A stretch of 64,000 nucleotides of DNA, from contig JBQDFP010000003.1 in assembly GCA_052085365.1 (NCBI GenBank), positions 66,695 through 130,694 of the forward strand, written 5' to 3'. Source of the stretch: Canibacter sp052085365. Its GTDB lineage: Bacteria; Actinomycetota; Actinomycetes; Actinomycetales; Microbacteriaceae. A model generated the notes under the pieces. It worked only from the letters and a program-made list of their open reading frames with translations. It did not search any database and was not told the DNA's origin. Numbering within the stretch: position 1 is the stretch's first letter; every line of letters begins with the position of its first letter. Below are positions 1-8,948 of this stretch, one piece after another. The position numbers and the translations under genes were made by a program.

Positions 1-1082
1 TGGTGGTGTTACCGTGCGGTGCCGGAAAGACCCTCGTGGGTGCCGCCGCGATGGCACGGGTTGGCGCGAAGTCACTCATTTTGGTGACGAACGCCGTCTC
101 GGCACGGCAGTGGCGTGACGAACTGCTACGCCGTACTACGCTCACCCCGGAAGATATTGGCGAATATTCGGGTCAGGTGAAAGAGGTCAAACCGGTCACG
201 ATCGCCACCTACCAGATTTTGACGAGTCGACGCCGCGGTGAATATTCACACCTGTCACTGTTTGATGCCGAAGACTGGGGTCTCATTATTTATGACGAGG
301 TGCATTTACTGCCTGCCCCGGTGTTTAAACTGACTGCTGAACTCCAGGCCCGGCGCCGTATCGGTTTGACGGCAACGCTCGTTCGTGAGGACGGCCGCGA
401 GGGCGACGTGTTCAGCTTGATCGGACCGAAACGTTTCGATGCACCGTGGAAGGATATTGAAGCGCAGGGCTTCATTGCGCCCGCGTTTTGTGTTGAAGTG
501 CGGGTGGATCTGCCTGAGTCGGCGCGGTTTGATTATGCCGCCGCTGAAGATGGCGACCGGTACCGCATCGCATCGTCATCTGATGTGAAGCAGCCTGTTG
601 CGCGCCAGATCCTTGCACACCACGAAGGTGAACAGACTCTTGTAATCGGTCAATATATTGATCAGCTTGAGGAGATGGCGGAACATTTGCAGGCTCCGCT
701 GATTACCGGGCAGACCTCTGTTGATGAGCGTGAACATCTCTTTGGCGAGTTCCGTGACGGCAAGATTCCGACGCTGGTGGTCTCAAAGGTGGCGAACTTT
801 TCGGTTGATCTGCCTGACGCATCCGTCGCGATCCAGATTTCTGGTTCCTTCGGTTCACGGCAAGAGGAAGCCCAGCGTCTCGGCCGTCTCATGCGTCCGA
901 AAGCGAACGGACAAAGCGCGTCGTTCTATACGATTGTGGCGCGCGACACGCTCGATCAAGACTTTAGCCAGAACCGCCAACGGTTCCTCACCGAGCAGGG
1001 CTACGCCTATTCGATTATTGATGCGGCGGACCTCGACGAACTCTGGGAAGAATCAGCAGCAAACGCCGTAACGGTGAGCTAG
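1..1082 (+). CDS. DNA repair helicase, XPB/Rad25 family (5' end outside window)
   Basis: This is a superfamily 2 DNA helicase of the bacterial XPB type, an ATP-driven 3'-5' translocase linked to DNA repair. The visible 359 residues start at Walker A (PCGAGKT), so the N-terminal damage-recognition-like part lies upstream of the window. Motif II reads DEVH. Motif III (LTATLVREDGRE) contains the RED tripeptide that marks XPB proteins rather than generic DEAD-box helicases. The second RecA domain includes a motif VI-like stretch (QRLGRLMRP). The frame is open from base 3 to the TAG at 1080-1082, and the ORF track start is only the first in-frame GTG, not a real start. It converges on the LPXTG gene across a strong hairpin. 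Family assignment is firm; the specific repair role is inferred. Confidence 0.9.
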   Translation, partial: VVLPCGAGKTLVGAAAMARVGAKSLILVTNAVSARQWRDELLRRTTLTPEDIGEYSGQVKEVKPVTIATYQILTSRRRGEYSHLSLFDAEDWGLIIYDEVHLLPAPVFKLTAELQARRRIGLTATLVREDGREGDVFSLIGPKRFDAPWKDIEAQGFIAPAFCVEVRVDLPESARFDYAAAEDGDRYRIASSSDVKQPVARQILAHHEGEQTLVIGQYIDQLEEMAEHLQAPLITGQTSVDEREHLFGEFRDGKIPTLVVSKVANFSVDLPDASVAIQISGSFGSRQEEAQRLGRLMRPKANGQSASFYTIVARDTLDQDFSQNRQRFLTEQGYAYSIIDAADLDELWEESAANAVTVS

Positions 1083-1090
1083 GTAAGAAC

Positions 1091-1128
1091 GCAAAATCCC
1101 ACGTGACTGAGTGCACGTGGGATTTTGC
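1091..1128. terminator. Bidirectional terminator between the helicase and LPXTG genes
   Basis: A perfect 15-bp inverted repeat (GCAAAATCCCACGTG, 1091-1105 and 1114-1128) encloses an 8-nt loop. The outer arm gives an A-rich flank on one side and a TTTTGCTT tail on the other, so it can serve both converging genes. Confidence 0.85.
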
Positions 1129-1149
1129 TTGAGAGAGTAATGCTGCGGA

Positions 1150-2598
1150 CTACTTGCCGAATCGACGTCGCAGTGCGACAGCGCTCACAGCAAGGCCGGC
1201 AAGAATCATACCGAGTGCGGCAAACGGCAGAACAGTCTGCTCCGAGCCCGTTTTCGCGAGCTGTTCACTCGATACTGGCACACCTGACTTCTCTGGAGTC
1301 TCTGGTTCGGCAGGAGCATCCGGGTCCACCGGTGTGGGCTCGCCCGGTGTTGGCTCTTCGGGCACTTCCGGGCCTACTGGTTCGCAGTCGGTCTGTTCGC
1401 CAATGAGACGGTGGTGCACGAACAGTGGCTGTCCGCTGCCGTCAATGACGCCGGTTGCATTGAACGAGAGGGACGAGTTTGCAGGCATGTGGTCAACGTG
1501 CACCACGATCTGGGTCCCGTCTTCACTCGGGGTAATGGTGACACCTTCAACTTCCTCGGTGTAGCCATTGCCTTGTAGAGCCCCGCCTCCCGGGGTGCTT
1601 GCGGTGGCTGACACCTTCGTGAAGGTGTGGCCTTGAACAGCGTCAATCGTGTAAGTCGCGTCTGTGAGCTCAACCGAGGTTGCGGCATAGTGGCGGAAGG
1701 TTCGAGTTGCGCCTTCTTTCCACCCGTCAGCACCGACTCCCCAACCGTCAGAGTTCACTTCACCCACGAGGTCTGATTCTTCGCCGTCGTGGATTTTCGT
1801 GCGGTCGGTAATATCTTTGTCGTCAAGGTCCCAGCGTGTCACACCGATGAATTCAACTTGGCACTCACCGAGGTCCGGGGTTGCTGTCGGAGGCTCAGGA
1901 ACATTGATGCCACATTGAGCATCTTCTTCGGCGCTACCCATGTAGGTGCCGGTGAGTTCAGCGCTTGCGGTAAACGCGTCCTCTCGCCAAGTGTCAGACA
2001 CCTCATCCATGCCTTGGACGTTGAATTGGTAGACAGTGCCTTCGTCTGCCGTTAGATCACCGAGATCTACAGTCCAGGTGCCGTCTTCGTTGTCAATTGC
2101 TTGAGCTTTCTCCGAGGTCCACGCGTAGTTGCTGTACGGCGCGTTCCATGCAGTCATTTTCGCATTACTACTGACCGCGTCAAATGTGACGTCCTGATCA
2201 GCGACCTCTTCTGGAAGAGTGAAGGTGACGGTCGCGTTTAGAATTGTTCGGTCTGTTGCTGTGGGGATACGCCAGACCTGCTGCTTCGACTGTGGAATAT
2301 TGAAGTGGTTCATTTCAAAAATGCCGGCACCCTCGAGAGACGGCGCAACTTCAGAGACGTAACCCGAGTTAGCGTACGAGAACTTCTCACCCTCGTTGTG
2401 AAGGTCTTCAGGGATCTTGTTGGCGTCCTCAGAAAGGATAGCTTCGGTGTTCCAGACAACGTTACATTCGCTGGAATTATCGCCAGACTCGGTTCCCGGG
2501 TTCGTTGCAAATGCCGGAACCGCACCAAAACCAACGAGCGCAATTGTAAGTGCAGCGACACCAGCGACACTCGATCGCTTTCGTATTTGTGTACTCAT
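1150..2598 (-). CDS. LPXTG-type cell-wall anchored surface protein
   Basis: This is a secreted protein of 482 residues. An N-terminal signal peptide has a basic start (MSTQIRKRSS), a hydrophobic core and an AFA cleavage site near residue 31. The C-terminus carries a sortase signal: LAKTG at about 447-451, a hydrophobic helix, then the basic tail RRRFGK. A Pro/Glu/Thr-rich linker at roughly 400-440 would span the wall. The body has no family I recognise; it looks like repeated beta-rich extracellular domains. ATG at 2598 is preceded by AAGG. No sortase gene is in the window. The gene is divergent from a two-component system, which might control it (inference). The sequence does not show whether it is an adhesin or something else. 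Confidence 0.85.
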   Translation of the reverse strand: MSTQIRKRSSVAGVAALTIALVGFGAVPAFATNPGTESGDNSSECNVVWNTEAILSEDANKIPEDLHNEGEKFSYANSGYVSEVAPSLEGAGIFEMNHFNIPQSKQQVWRIPTATDRTILNATVTFTLPEEVADQDVTFDAVSSNAKMTAWNAPYSNYAWTSEKAQAIDNEDGTWTVDLGDLTADEGTVYQFNVQGMDEVSDTWREDAFTASAELTGTYMGSAEEDAQCGINVPEPPTATPDLGECQVEFIGVTRWDLDDKDITDRTKIHDGEESDLVGEVNSDGWGVGADGWKEGATRTFRHYAATSVELTDATYTIDAVQGHTFTKVSATASTPGGGALQGNGYTEEVEGVTITPSEDGTQIVVHVDHMPANSSLSFNATGVIDGSGQPLFVHHRLIGEQTDCEPVGPEVPEEPTPGEPTPVDPDAPAEPETPEKSGVPVSSEQLAKTGSEQTVLPFAALGMILAGLAVSAVALRRRFGK

Positions 2599-2841
2599 GA
2601 CACCTTATTCAGTAGAAGGGGGTATTTGGATATAAAGATAGGTCGCAGCTAGGCAGGGGGCATAGCGCGATAAGGGTTTGGGGGACGTTAGTTGGGGGTA
2701 GGGGGATAAAGCTGACTGGTCCGGTCTCTCAAATTCTCTCAAATAAAATGATACAGACCCTTATGGTATCACGGTATGGCTAGTCTCAAAAGAGCACAAA
2801 ACGTTCAGCGGATACATAGCAAACTGTCAGATACTGGCTGC

Positions 2842-3543
2842 ATGACACAGAACAACAAAGGACCCCGAATCCTCATCGTTGACGACGAACCCAGCATTCG
2901 TGAGCTGCTCACCACCAGCTTGCGCTTCGCTGGCTTTGGTGTTCGTGCCGTCGGTAACGGCGCACAAACCATCTCTGCGGTTCTTGAAGAAGAACCTGAT
3001 CTGATCATCCTCGATGTGATGCTGCCTGATATGAATGGCTTTAGCGTCACGAAACGTTTGCGCAGCGCCGGCTACACCGCGCCCATTCTCTTCTTAACGG
3101 CGAAAGACGACACCGAAGACAAAATCACAGGTCTCACCGTTGGCGGCGATGACTATGTCACGAAGCCGTTCAGCCTCGATGAGATTATTGCCCGTATTAA
3201 AGCGATTCTTCGTCGCACAACGCCCGAAGAAGAAGAAACCTCACTCAGCATTGGTCCCATCAGAATGGATCAAGACACGCACGAAGTGCAGGTCGGTGAC
3301 ACCAGTGTTGAGCTGAGCCCCACAGAGTACAAGCTGTTGCGTTACCTCATGCAGAACCCGAACCGGGTGCTGTCGAAGGCGCAGATTCTCGACCACGTGT
3401 GGGAATACGACTTCAACGGCGATGCAGGCATTGTCGAGTCATATATTTCATACCTGCGCCGCAAGCTTGATCCGCTCACGGACGAGTCCCTCATTCAGAC
3501 CAAGCGCGGATTCGGGTACATGCTCAAAACCGACGCGAAGTAG
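2842..3543 (+). CDS. Response regulator, OmpR/PhoP family
   Basis: This DNA-binding response regulator (233 aa) pairs with the kinase 3 nt downstream. Its receiver domain has the acidic pair DDE at 14-16, the phospho-acceptor Asp in LDVMLPDMNG (about D58), the switch Thr in LTAKD and the conserved Lys in VTKPF (about K108). A winged-helix OmpR domain follows (SPTEYKLLRYLMQNP, then YISYLRRKLD). I chose ATG 2842 over the upstream in-frame ATG at 2776. It gives the family's usual length, the extra 22 residues are not family-like, and GATACT sits 6 nt upstream as in other leaderless genes here. The stimulus and regulon are unknown; the divergent LPXTG gene is a plausible target. Confidence 0.9.
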   Translation: MTQNNKGPRILIVDDEPSIRELLTTSLRFAGFGVRAVGNGAQTISAVLEEEPDLIILDVMLPDMNGFSVTKRLRSAGYTAPILFLTAKDDTEDKITGLTVGGDDYVTKPFSLDEIIARIKAILRRTTPEEEETSLSIGPIRMDQDTHEVQVGDTSVELSPTEYKLLRYLMQNPNRVLSKAQILDHVWEYDFNGDAGIVESYISYLRRKLDPLTDESLIQTKRGFGYMLKTDAK

Positions 3544-3546
3544 CTC

Positions 3547-5094
3547 GTGTCTCGTCGTCGCACGTTGACGCGGTGGTGGGCAGATGTCGCCCTGCGCAAC
3601 AAGATTACGGGAGTGACCGTCCTCATCCTGTCGTTCGGCCTGCTGGTCGCCGGGGTGGGGACGATGTCACTTCTGCGACCCACATTGTTTGCCAGCCAAG
3701 ACGCTGAGCTGCGTCAACTGCGATCAGACCCAACACCTGCGCTGCAACCGGGTGCGAGCCCTGAAGCACTGACCCGCGAAGACGTCGTGTTTGCGCCGGG
3801 TACCTACTATGTTGCGCTGCTGGACTCTGCCGGCAATCGGCTCTATGACAATGACCGTACGAAACAGGACGAGCACACCCCTGAGCTGGGTCAAATGCCG
3901 GTGCGCTGGGTTGAAGATAACCAAGAACACATTATTGGTCTCGGCGCGCATGACGGCACCGAGTGGCGTGCGATAGCGGTGCCGATTCGTTCTGGTGGAT
4001 CCGATGAGTCAAGTGGCTCCCTGCTTATTGCCGCGTCCACCACGATGATCAATAGTGTGATGGCGCAGTATGTCACGATCTTCTCAGGGTTTGGCTTTGC
4101 CGTTATTTTGTTAGGCGCCGCGCTGACCAGAATTCTTGTTTCGGCAACGTTTGAGCCACTGTCTGAAGTCGAACGCACGGCGAAGGAAATTTCACAGGGT
4201 GATTTCTCCAAACGTATTCAGGTGGTGACCCCAAACACTGAAGTGGGCCACCTTGGCACCTCACTCAACGTGATGCTCGACCGTATTGATAGTTCGTTTA
4301 AAGACCGAGCCCAAACGGTCGAGAAAATGCGGCGGTTTATTGGCGACGCCGGTCACGAGCTGCGTACCCCCCTCGTGTCGGTTCGCGGGTATGCCGAGCT
4401 CTACCGCCTGGGTGCGCTCGACAGCGACGAAAAAGTGAGTCAGGCAATCGGGCGAATCGAAAAAGAAGCGATTCGTATGACCAGTCTCGTCGAAGATTTG
4501 CTGTCGCTTGCTCGCCTTGATGAACGTCGCCCGCTCGAGATGAAACCGCTTGATTTGAATTCGTTTGCGCGTGACGCGGCCATGGATGCGAGCGTGCAGG
4601 CACCCGATCGGCTAATTTCAGCGGTCGAATCGGCCGAGACCCCCATGGCGTACGGCGATGAGCACAAGATTCGCCAGATCATGACGAACCTGATTGGAAA
4701 TGCGCTACGTCATACCGAAGATGGCACGCCCATTGAGGTGGTGGTGAGCGCAGAGCCCGAGTTTGCACGCTTTGAGATTCGCGACCACGGTGAGGGCATC
4801 CCGCCGCAGATTCGCGAAAAAATCTTTGATCGGTTCTGGCGGGCCGATAATTCTCGAAATCGTGAAACGGGTGGATCAGGTCTCGGACTCGCAATCGTCG
4901 CGTCCATTATCGACGCCCATAATGGGCAAGTGAGTGTGGCAGACACTGACGGCGGCGGCGCAACATTCCGAGTCGATCTGCCCTATGCGGACGCGATCGA
5001 ACCTGATCTCAGTGATGCTGAAGAAGAGGCAGAAGCCGACACCAAGCCGAGCGGGTTGCGTCGACTCATGTCGAAGAAGCCTCGCGAAAAGTAA
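3547..5094 (+). CDS. Sensor histidine kinase, HAMP-HisKA-HATPase
   Basis: This membrane sensor kinase (515 aa) is the partner of the upstream response regulator. Transmembrane helices at about 20-42 and 175-197 flank a sensor loop of about 130 residues that would lie outside the membrane. HAMP follows, then the HisKA dimerisation helix with phospho-acceptor H270 in GDAGHELRTP. The ATPase domain has the N box (NLIGNALRH), the G1 box (DHGEGIP), the F box (FDRFWR) and the G2 box (GGSGLGLA). The start is GTG 3547, 3 nt after the regulator's stop, so the pair is one transcript. The C-terminal tail is acidic then basic and not conserved. The family is certain; the ligand is not evident. Confidence 0.92.
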   Translation: MSRRRTLTRWWADVALRNKITGVTVLILSFGLLVAGVGTMSLLRPTLFASQDAELRQLRSDPTPALQPGASPEALTREDVVFAPGTYYVALLDSAGNRLYDNDRTKQDEHTPELGQMPVRWVEDNQEHIIGLGAHDGTEWRAIAVPIRSGGSDESSGSLLIAASTTMINSVMAQYVTIFSGFGFAVILLGAALTRILVSATFEPLSEVERTAKEISQGDFSKRIQVVTPNTEVGHLGTSLNVMLDRIDSSFKDRAQTVEKMRRFIGDAGHELRTPLVSVRGYAELYRLGALDSDEKVSQAIGRIEKEAIRMTSLVEDLLSLARLDERRPLEMKPLDLNSFARDAAMDASVQAPDRLISAVESAETPMAYGDEHKIRQIMTNLIGNALRHTEDGTPIEVVVSAEPEFARFEIRDHGEGIPPQIREKIFDRFWRADNSRNRETGGSGLGLAIVASIIDAHNGQVSVADTDGGGATFRVDLPYADAIEPDLSDAEEEAEADTKPSGLRRLMSKKPREK

Positions 5095-5104
5095 TGCGAG
5101 ACGC

Positions 5105-5136
5105 CAACGCTATTCAGTGACAACGCTACTCAGTGA
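5105..5136 (+). repeat. 16-bp tandem duplication at the kinase/cupredoxin junction
   Basis: CAACGCTATTCAGTGA (5105-5120) is followed at once by CAACGCTACTCAGTGA (5121-5136), 15 of 16 identical. The second copy contains the cupredoxin stop codon and last codons on the minus strand, so the other copy is a non-coding echo of that gene's 3' end. Confidence 0.8.
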
Positions 5137-5491
5137 CAATGACTTTGCCGGTCATTTCCGGGTGCACGGAACAGTCGTACGGGTATTCACCCGGCTCGTC
5201 AAATACGTGCGTGAACGTGCCGGTCATCACGAGTTCACTGACGAACGAGCCATCTTCGGCAACCACATCGTGTTCTGAACTGCCTGCCATCGTCCATTCG
5301 ACGGCTTCACCAGCTTGAATGGTCACGGTCTCGGGTTCGTACGCATTGTCGATCGCTTGCACTGTCGCCGCGGGCTCCACGCCTTCAGCGGACGGAGTCA
5401 CTTCGGGTTTTTGTGCTGAGCAGCCCGAAGCAAAGACGAGCGCGAGAACGGCTGCGGCTGCGAGGCCAGACCGCCCAAGAACTGATTTCAC
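5126..5491 (-). CDS. Cupredoxin (plastocyanin-like) lipoprotein
   Basis: This small type-1 copper protein (121 aa) is likely an electron carrier on the outer face of the membrane. A lipoprotein signal ends in ASGC with lipidated Cys24. The mature part is a plastocyanin/azurin-like beta sandwich. Candidate copper ligands are H74 (in SSEHDV), C107 and H110 (in DCSVHPEM) and M113, the standard His-Cys-His-Met set. GTG start at 5491 follows AGGAGGA closely. It lies 27 nt downstream of lpdA on the same strand, so the two probably share a transcript. This suggests, but does not prove, a redox link. No copper enzyme is adjacent. Confidence 0.9.
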   Translation of the reverse strand: MKSVLGRSGLAAAAVLALVFASGCSAQKPEVTPSAEGVEPAATVQAIDNAYEPETVTIQAGEAVEWTMAGSSEHDVVAEDGSFVSELVMTGTFTHVFDEPGEYPYDCSVHPEMTGKVIVTE

Positions 5492-5518
5492 GATTCCTCC
5501 TGTTGTACCTGCAGAAAA

Positions 5519-6955
5519 CTAGCGCACATGGAGCGAGCGAGACACGTCACCGACTGACCCGGTGAGCGACGGGTACACCGAGAACGAAGACGCGATCTGG
5601 TCAACGGTGAGTCGATGTTCGACAGCGAGCGCAAGCGGGAAGATCAACTCGCTGGCACGTGGCGCTACGATCACGGCTCCGCGAACCACACCGGTGCGCT
5701 GCGAGGCAAAAATTTTCACGAACCCCTCTTTAATGCCCTGCATTTTGGCTCGTGGGTTTCTCGCGAGTGGCAACAGCTCGACTGACGATTTAGCTTCAAG
5801 CTCTTCAAGCCCGGGCAGGTCTGCCTCGCTGAAACCAACGGTCGCGATCTCTGGGGAGGTGAAAATGTTTGCGGCAACGTTACGCAGATCGATTGGGCGC
5901 ACAAAATCACCGAGTGCGTGCATGATCGCGGTTCGGCCCTGCATCGCGGCAACTGATGCGAGCGGGTAGAAGTTTGTGCAGTCCCCCGCCGCATAAATGG
6001 ACGGCACGTTTGTGCTTGCCACTTTATTCACCACGATGTGGCCACTTTCGGTGGTCTCGATCCCGGTGGTTTCCAGCCCGATTCCCGCAGTGTTAGGAAC
6101 TGACCCGACAGCCATAAGACAGTGTGAGCCTTCAACAATGCGGCCGTCTTCGAGCTCGACACGAACACCTTTGTCGGTTCGGGTGACAGTTTTTGCGCGG
6201 GACTTGCTGAGCACGTTCATACCGCTGCGTTTGAACACGTTCTCAATCAGGTCGGCTGCGTCGCGGTCTTCGCCGGGAAGCACATGTTCACGGCTTGACA
6301 CGAGCGTCACCTCAGACCCGAGAATACGGTAGGCGCTGGCAAACTCTGCGCCGGTGACACCTGAACCAACCACGATGAGATGCTCGGGCAATGACTGCAT
6401 TTCATACAGTTGTTTCCAGGTAAGAATGCGCTCACCGTCAGGTTTTGCGGTGTCGAGTTCTCGCGGGCTAGCCCCAACGGATACAACGAAGGTGTCAGCC
6501 TCGAGATGGTCGAAATCTTTCCCGCCGTTTCCGGTTGATACCACGACCTGGTTCGGGCCGTCGAAACGACCGGCTCCCTGCACGATCCGCACGCCGGCGT
6601 CTTCAAGGGTGTTGCGCATGTCTTCAGACTGTGCGGCAGCCATCGACATGATTCGTTTATTGATCATGGCTGCATTGATCGCGATTTCGGGGCGTGTGGG
6701 GCGGTCGTTTTCGCCACGCACATAGGTTTGCACCCCGAGCTGCCCTGATTCACGGACCGCGGTGACCGCGTCGGCGGTCGCAATTAAACTCTTCGACGGC
6801 ACCACGTCAGTCAGCACTGTCGAACCGCCCACACCCTCACGTTCAATCAGGGTAACGTCGGCGCCCAGCTGTGCTCCCGCGAGCGCGGCCTCATAGCCGC
6901 CAGGGCCGCCGCCGAGCACAACAATACGGTGTTTTCTACGAAACGAGTCGGTCAT
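5519..6955 (-). CDS. lpdA: NAD(P)H-quinone dehydrogenase, LpdA type
   Basis: This flavoprotein disulfide reductase family member (478 aa) transfers electrons from NAD(P)H to quinones, as shown for mycobacterial LpdA. An FAD Rossmann motif (VVLGGGPGGYEAA) opens the protein, and an NAD-binding GSGVTGAEFA lies near residue 197. The second FAD motif YAAGDCTN and a dimerisation domain follow. The usual redox CXXXXC is replaced by GGSTVLTDVVPSKS, with no cysteine at either position, as expected for LpdA rather than lipoamide dehydrogenase. ATG 6955 lies 7 nt after TAGACT, a leaderless arrangement, although GGGGAG also sits in the gap. Neighbouring deoD and pmmB match the M. tuberculosis lpdA-deoD-pmmB neighbourhood. 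Confidence 0.9.
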   Translation of the reverse strand: MTDSFRRKHRIVVLGGGPGGYEAALAGAQLGADVTLIEREGVGGSTVLTDVVPSKSLIATADAVTAVRESGQLGVQTYVRGENDRPTRPEIAINAAMINKRIMSMAAAQSEDMRNTLEDAGVRIVQGAGRFDGPNQVVVSTGNGGKDFDHLEADTFVVSVGASPRELDTAKPDGERILTWKQLYEMQSLPEHLIVVGSGVTGAEFASAYRILGSEVTLVSSREHVLPGEDRDAADLIENVFKRSGMNVLSKSRAKTVTRTDKGVRVELEDGRIVEGSHCLMAVGSVPNTAGIGLETTGIETTESGHIVVNKVASTNVPSIYAAGDCTNFYPLASVAAMQGRTAIMHALGDFVRPIDLRNVAANIFTSPEIATVGFSEADLPGLEELEAKSSVELLPLARNPRAKMQGIKEGFVKIFASQRTGVVRGAVIVAPRASELIFPLALAVEHRLTVDQIASSFSVYPSLTGSVGDVSRSLHVR

Positions 6956-6962
6956 GCTCCCC

Positions 6963-6968
6963 AGTCTA
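6963..6968 (-). promoter_or_regulatory. Leaderless -10 element for lpdA
   Basis: TAGACT on the minus strand sits 7 nt before the lpdA ATG, so transcription would begin at or next to the start codon. Confidence 0.55.
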
Positions 6969-7026
6969 AACGACCTGAGCAGTGCCGCTGCCCGCGAACC
7001 GGTAGCGGCACCCGCCGGCCTGCCGG

Positions 7027-8778
7027 TTATTCCTGGAATTTGCCGCGTAGATCATTGTGTTCACGCATCAATGCCGCGATTTCTTGCGGCACTGTACCGA
7101 CTGCTTCTTTTTCAACAGTTCCGTCTAACGACCACACCAAATTGACCTGCAGTTCAGGATCGAGATGTGGGTAGTCGCTGCGGTTATGGCAGCCGCGAGT
7201 TTCGCGACGTTCTCTCGCGCACTGCAGCGTTGCCCGCGCCGCAACCACCATCGACAGCAGGTCGAACGCGTGTGCAAGGTCTTGATAGCCGGCAAGGTCC
7301 GGATGCACACCGATGTGTGCGATTCGTTGTTCAATTTCATCAAGCTCTTGGAGCCCCTGTGTGAGTCCCTCCTCGTCACGAATGACTCCGGCATGTGCCG
7401 TCATGAGGTTTCGAATGCCGCGTTGGAGGGCACGCACGTTTTCGTCACCGTCGCGCTCAAGCAGGTCATCCACTTCCTGCGCGGCCGCATGTTCTGCCTG
7501 CGGTGAGCGTGGCTGAGCATTCAGGTTGGCCGAGTATTTGGCGACGGCTTCACCAACGATTCGACCATAGACGAGCAGTTCGATCAGTGAGTTTCCGCCG
7601 AGACGGTTCGCGCCGTGAAGCCCGCTGGCAGCTTCTCCAATTGCGAAGAGTCCGGGCACGTCCGTGCTGTGATCTTCGGGACGCACCCACACGCCACCCA
7701 TCGAGTAATGCGCGGTGGGTGCGATCTCCATGGCTTCTTTCGTAATGTCGACCATCTGTAGGTCGAGCATAAGGTGGTACACGCGCGGCAGGCGTTCCAT
7801 GATGACTTCGCGTGGTAGGTGGGAGACGTCGAGCCAGACACCACCTTTTTCGGTGCCGCGGCCCTCTCGAATTTCAGTCTCGCTGGCGAGCGCGACGCGG
7901 TCACGGGTGCTGAGTTCTTGTCGTTCCGGGTCATATTTGGGCATGTATCGTTCGCCAAGCGCGTTGCGTAAAATGCCACCTTCGCCTCGTGCAGCTTCGC
8001 TGACCAGTGTGCCGGCCTCACTTTCAGGGTCAAGGATGCCCGACGGGTGAAATTGGACGAGTTCAGCGTCTCGAATACGTGCGCCAGCAAGGGCAGCCAG
8101 GCGGAATGAGTCGCCCGTGTTTTCGTCGCGTCGACTTGATGTACGGCGCCATATCCGGTTGTGTCCGCCTGAAGCGAGCACGACAGCATCGGCACGCACA
8201 ATGACGCGGGTGCCATACACGAGGTCGAAGCCGTAAGCTCCGCAGGCGACACCGTGCTCGTCAACGAGTAGGCGAGAAATGTAGACGGTGTCGAGAATGG
8301 GCAGACCCAGCTGTTCGGCGCGTTGCACGAGTGTGCGTTGTATTTCAAGTCCCGTGTAGTCTCCAACGAATGCAGTACGCCGATAAGTGTGGGCGCCGAA
8401 GAAACGCTGCGATATTCGACCGTCTGCTTCGCGTGCGAACCCCATACCGTAACGTTCAAGATCTTCGATGCCGCGTGAGGCGTTCTGGGTCACGATTTGC
8501 ACAGTTGCTGGGTCGGCAAGCATGTAGCTCTCGGTAATGGTGTCGGCCGCGTGCTGCTCCCAACTATCTTCTGGGTCCATTGTGCCCAGTGCCGCGTTTA
8601 TGCCGCCCGCCGCAAGGGCCGTATGCGCATCAAAGCGGGGCCGTTTCCCCACCGCAATCACATCGAGACCCTGCTCTTGCAGCTCGATTGCTGCGCGGAG
8701 ACCTGATCCACCAGTGCCAATAACGAGCGCAGTTGTCGTGTAAATACGGGTGTTGGGGTGTGTGCTTGCAGGTGTCAT
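7027..8778 (-). CDS. Fumarate reductase / L-aspartate oxidase-like FAD flavoprotein
   Basis: This protein (583 aa) belongs to the family of succinate dehydrogenase/fumarate reductase flavoproteins and NadB. The FAD dinucleotide motif is VIGTGGSGLRAA. HTALAAGGIN resembles the flavin contact region, and the active-site segments include ELVQFHPSG, a TRDRVA arginine loop and TAHYSMGG. The tail RETRGCHNRSDYP matches the C-terminal domain of both subfamilies. ATG 8778 is preceded by GGAG at 7 nt; the longer ORF from 8859 adds an unrelated leader. No iron-sulfur or membrane partner and no nadA/nadC is adjacent, so sequence context does not choose between soluble fumarate reductase and aspartate oxidase. 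The true SdhA lies at 22642-24456. Confidence 0.75.
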   Translation of the reverse strand: MTPASTHPNTRIYTTTALVIGTGGSGLRAAIELQEQGLDVIAVGKRPRFDAHTALAAGGINAALGTMDPEDSWEQHAADTITESYMLADPATVQIVTQNASRGIEDLERYGMGFAREADGRISQRFFGAHTYRRTAFVGDYTGLEIQRTLVQRAEQLGLPILDTVYISRLLVDEHGVACGAYGFDLVYGTRVIVRADAVVLASGGHNRIWRRTSSRRDENTGDSFRLAALAGARIRDAELVQFHPSGILDPESEAGTLVSEAARGEGGILRNALGERYMPKYDPERQELSTRDRVALASETEIREGRGTEKGGVWLDVSHLPREVIMERLPRVYHLMLDLQMVDITKEAMEIAPTAHYSMGGVWVRPEDHSTDVPGLFAIGEAASGLHGANRLGGNSLIELLVYGRIVGEAVAKYSANLNAQPRSPQAEHAAAQEVDDLLERDGDENVRALQRGIRNLMTAHAGVIRDEEGLTQGLQELDEIEQRIAHIGVHPDLAGYQDLAHAFDLLSMVVAARATLQCARERRETRGCHNRSDYPHLDPELQVNLVWSLDGTVEKEAVGTVPQEIAALMREHNDLRGKFQE

Positions 8779-8850
8779 GAGCTCCAGTAATTTCTCGGTA
8801 GGGGTATTGCGGGTGAGACAGCAGTGCTCGTGGAAAATTCGGGTCGAAAT

Positions 8851-8902
8851 ATTCAACACTCACACTTATATATTAGATCCACCTAATCTTCATCTGTTGA
8901 AT
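8851..8902. promoter_or_regulatory. Nested dyads in the flavoprotein/PNP divergent promoter
   Basis: ATTCAACA (8851-8858) is the exact reverse complement of TGTTGAAT (8895-8902). Inside lies ATTAG-N6-CTAAT (8872-8887). The AT-rich spacer sits between two divergent starts, which suggests a regulator site; no known operator was recognised. Confidence 0.4.
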
Positions 8903-8936
8903 TAGGAGCGAGTACACAGCTCAAACCTGTGACACG

Positions 8937-8942
8937 TATGCT
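8937..8942 (+). promoter_or_regulatory. Leaderless -10 element for deoD
   Basis: TATGCT lies 6 nt before the ATG at 8949 and no Shine-Dalgarno is present. A convincing -35 was not seen. Confidence 0.55.
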
Positions 8943-8948
8943 TGAGAC

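Noticed and set aside
2776..2841. Upstream start for the response regulator
   Set aside because: The extra 22 residues do not look like the family N-terminus and no initiation signal precedes ATG 2776.
8872..8887. DtxR/IdeR-type iron box
   Set aside because: ATTAG-N6-CTAAT is too short and does not fit the 19-bp iron-box palindrome.
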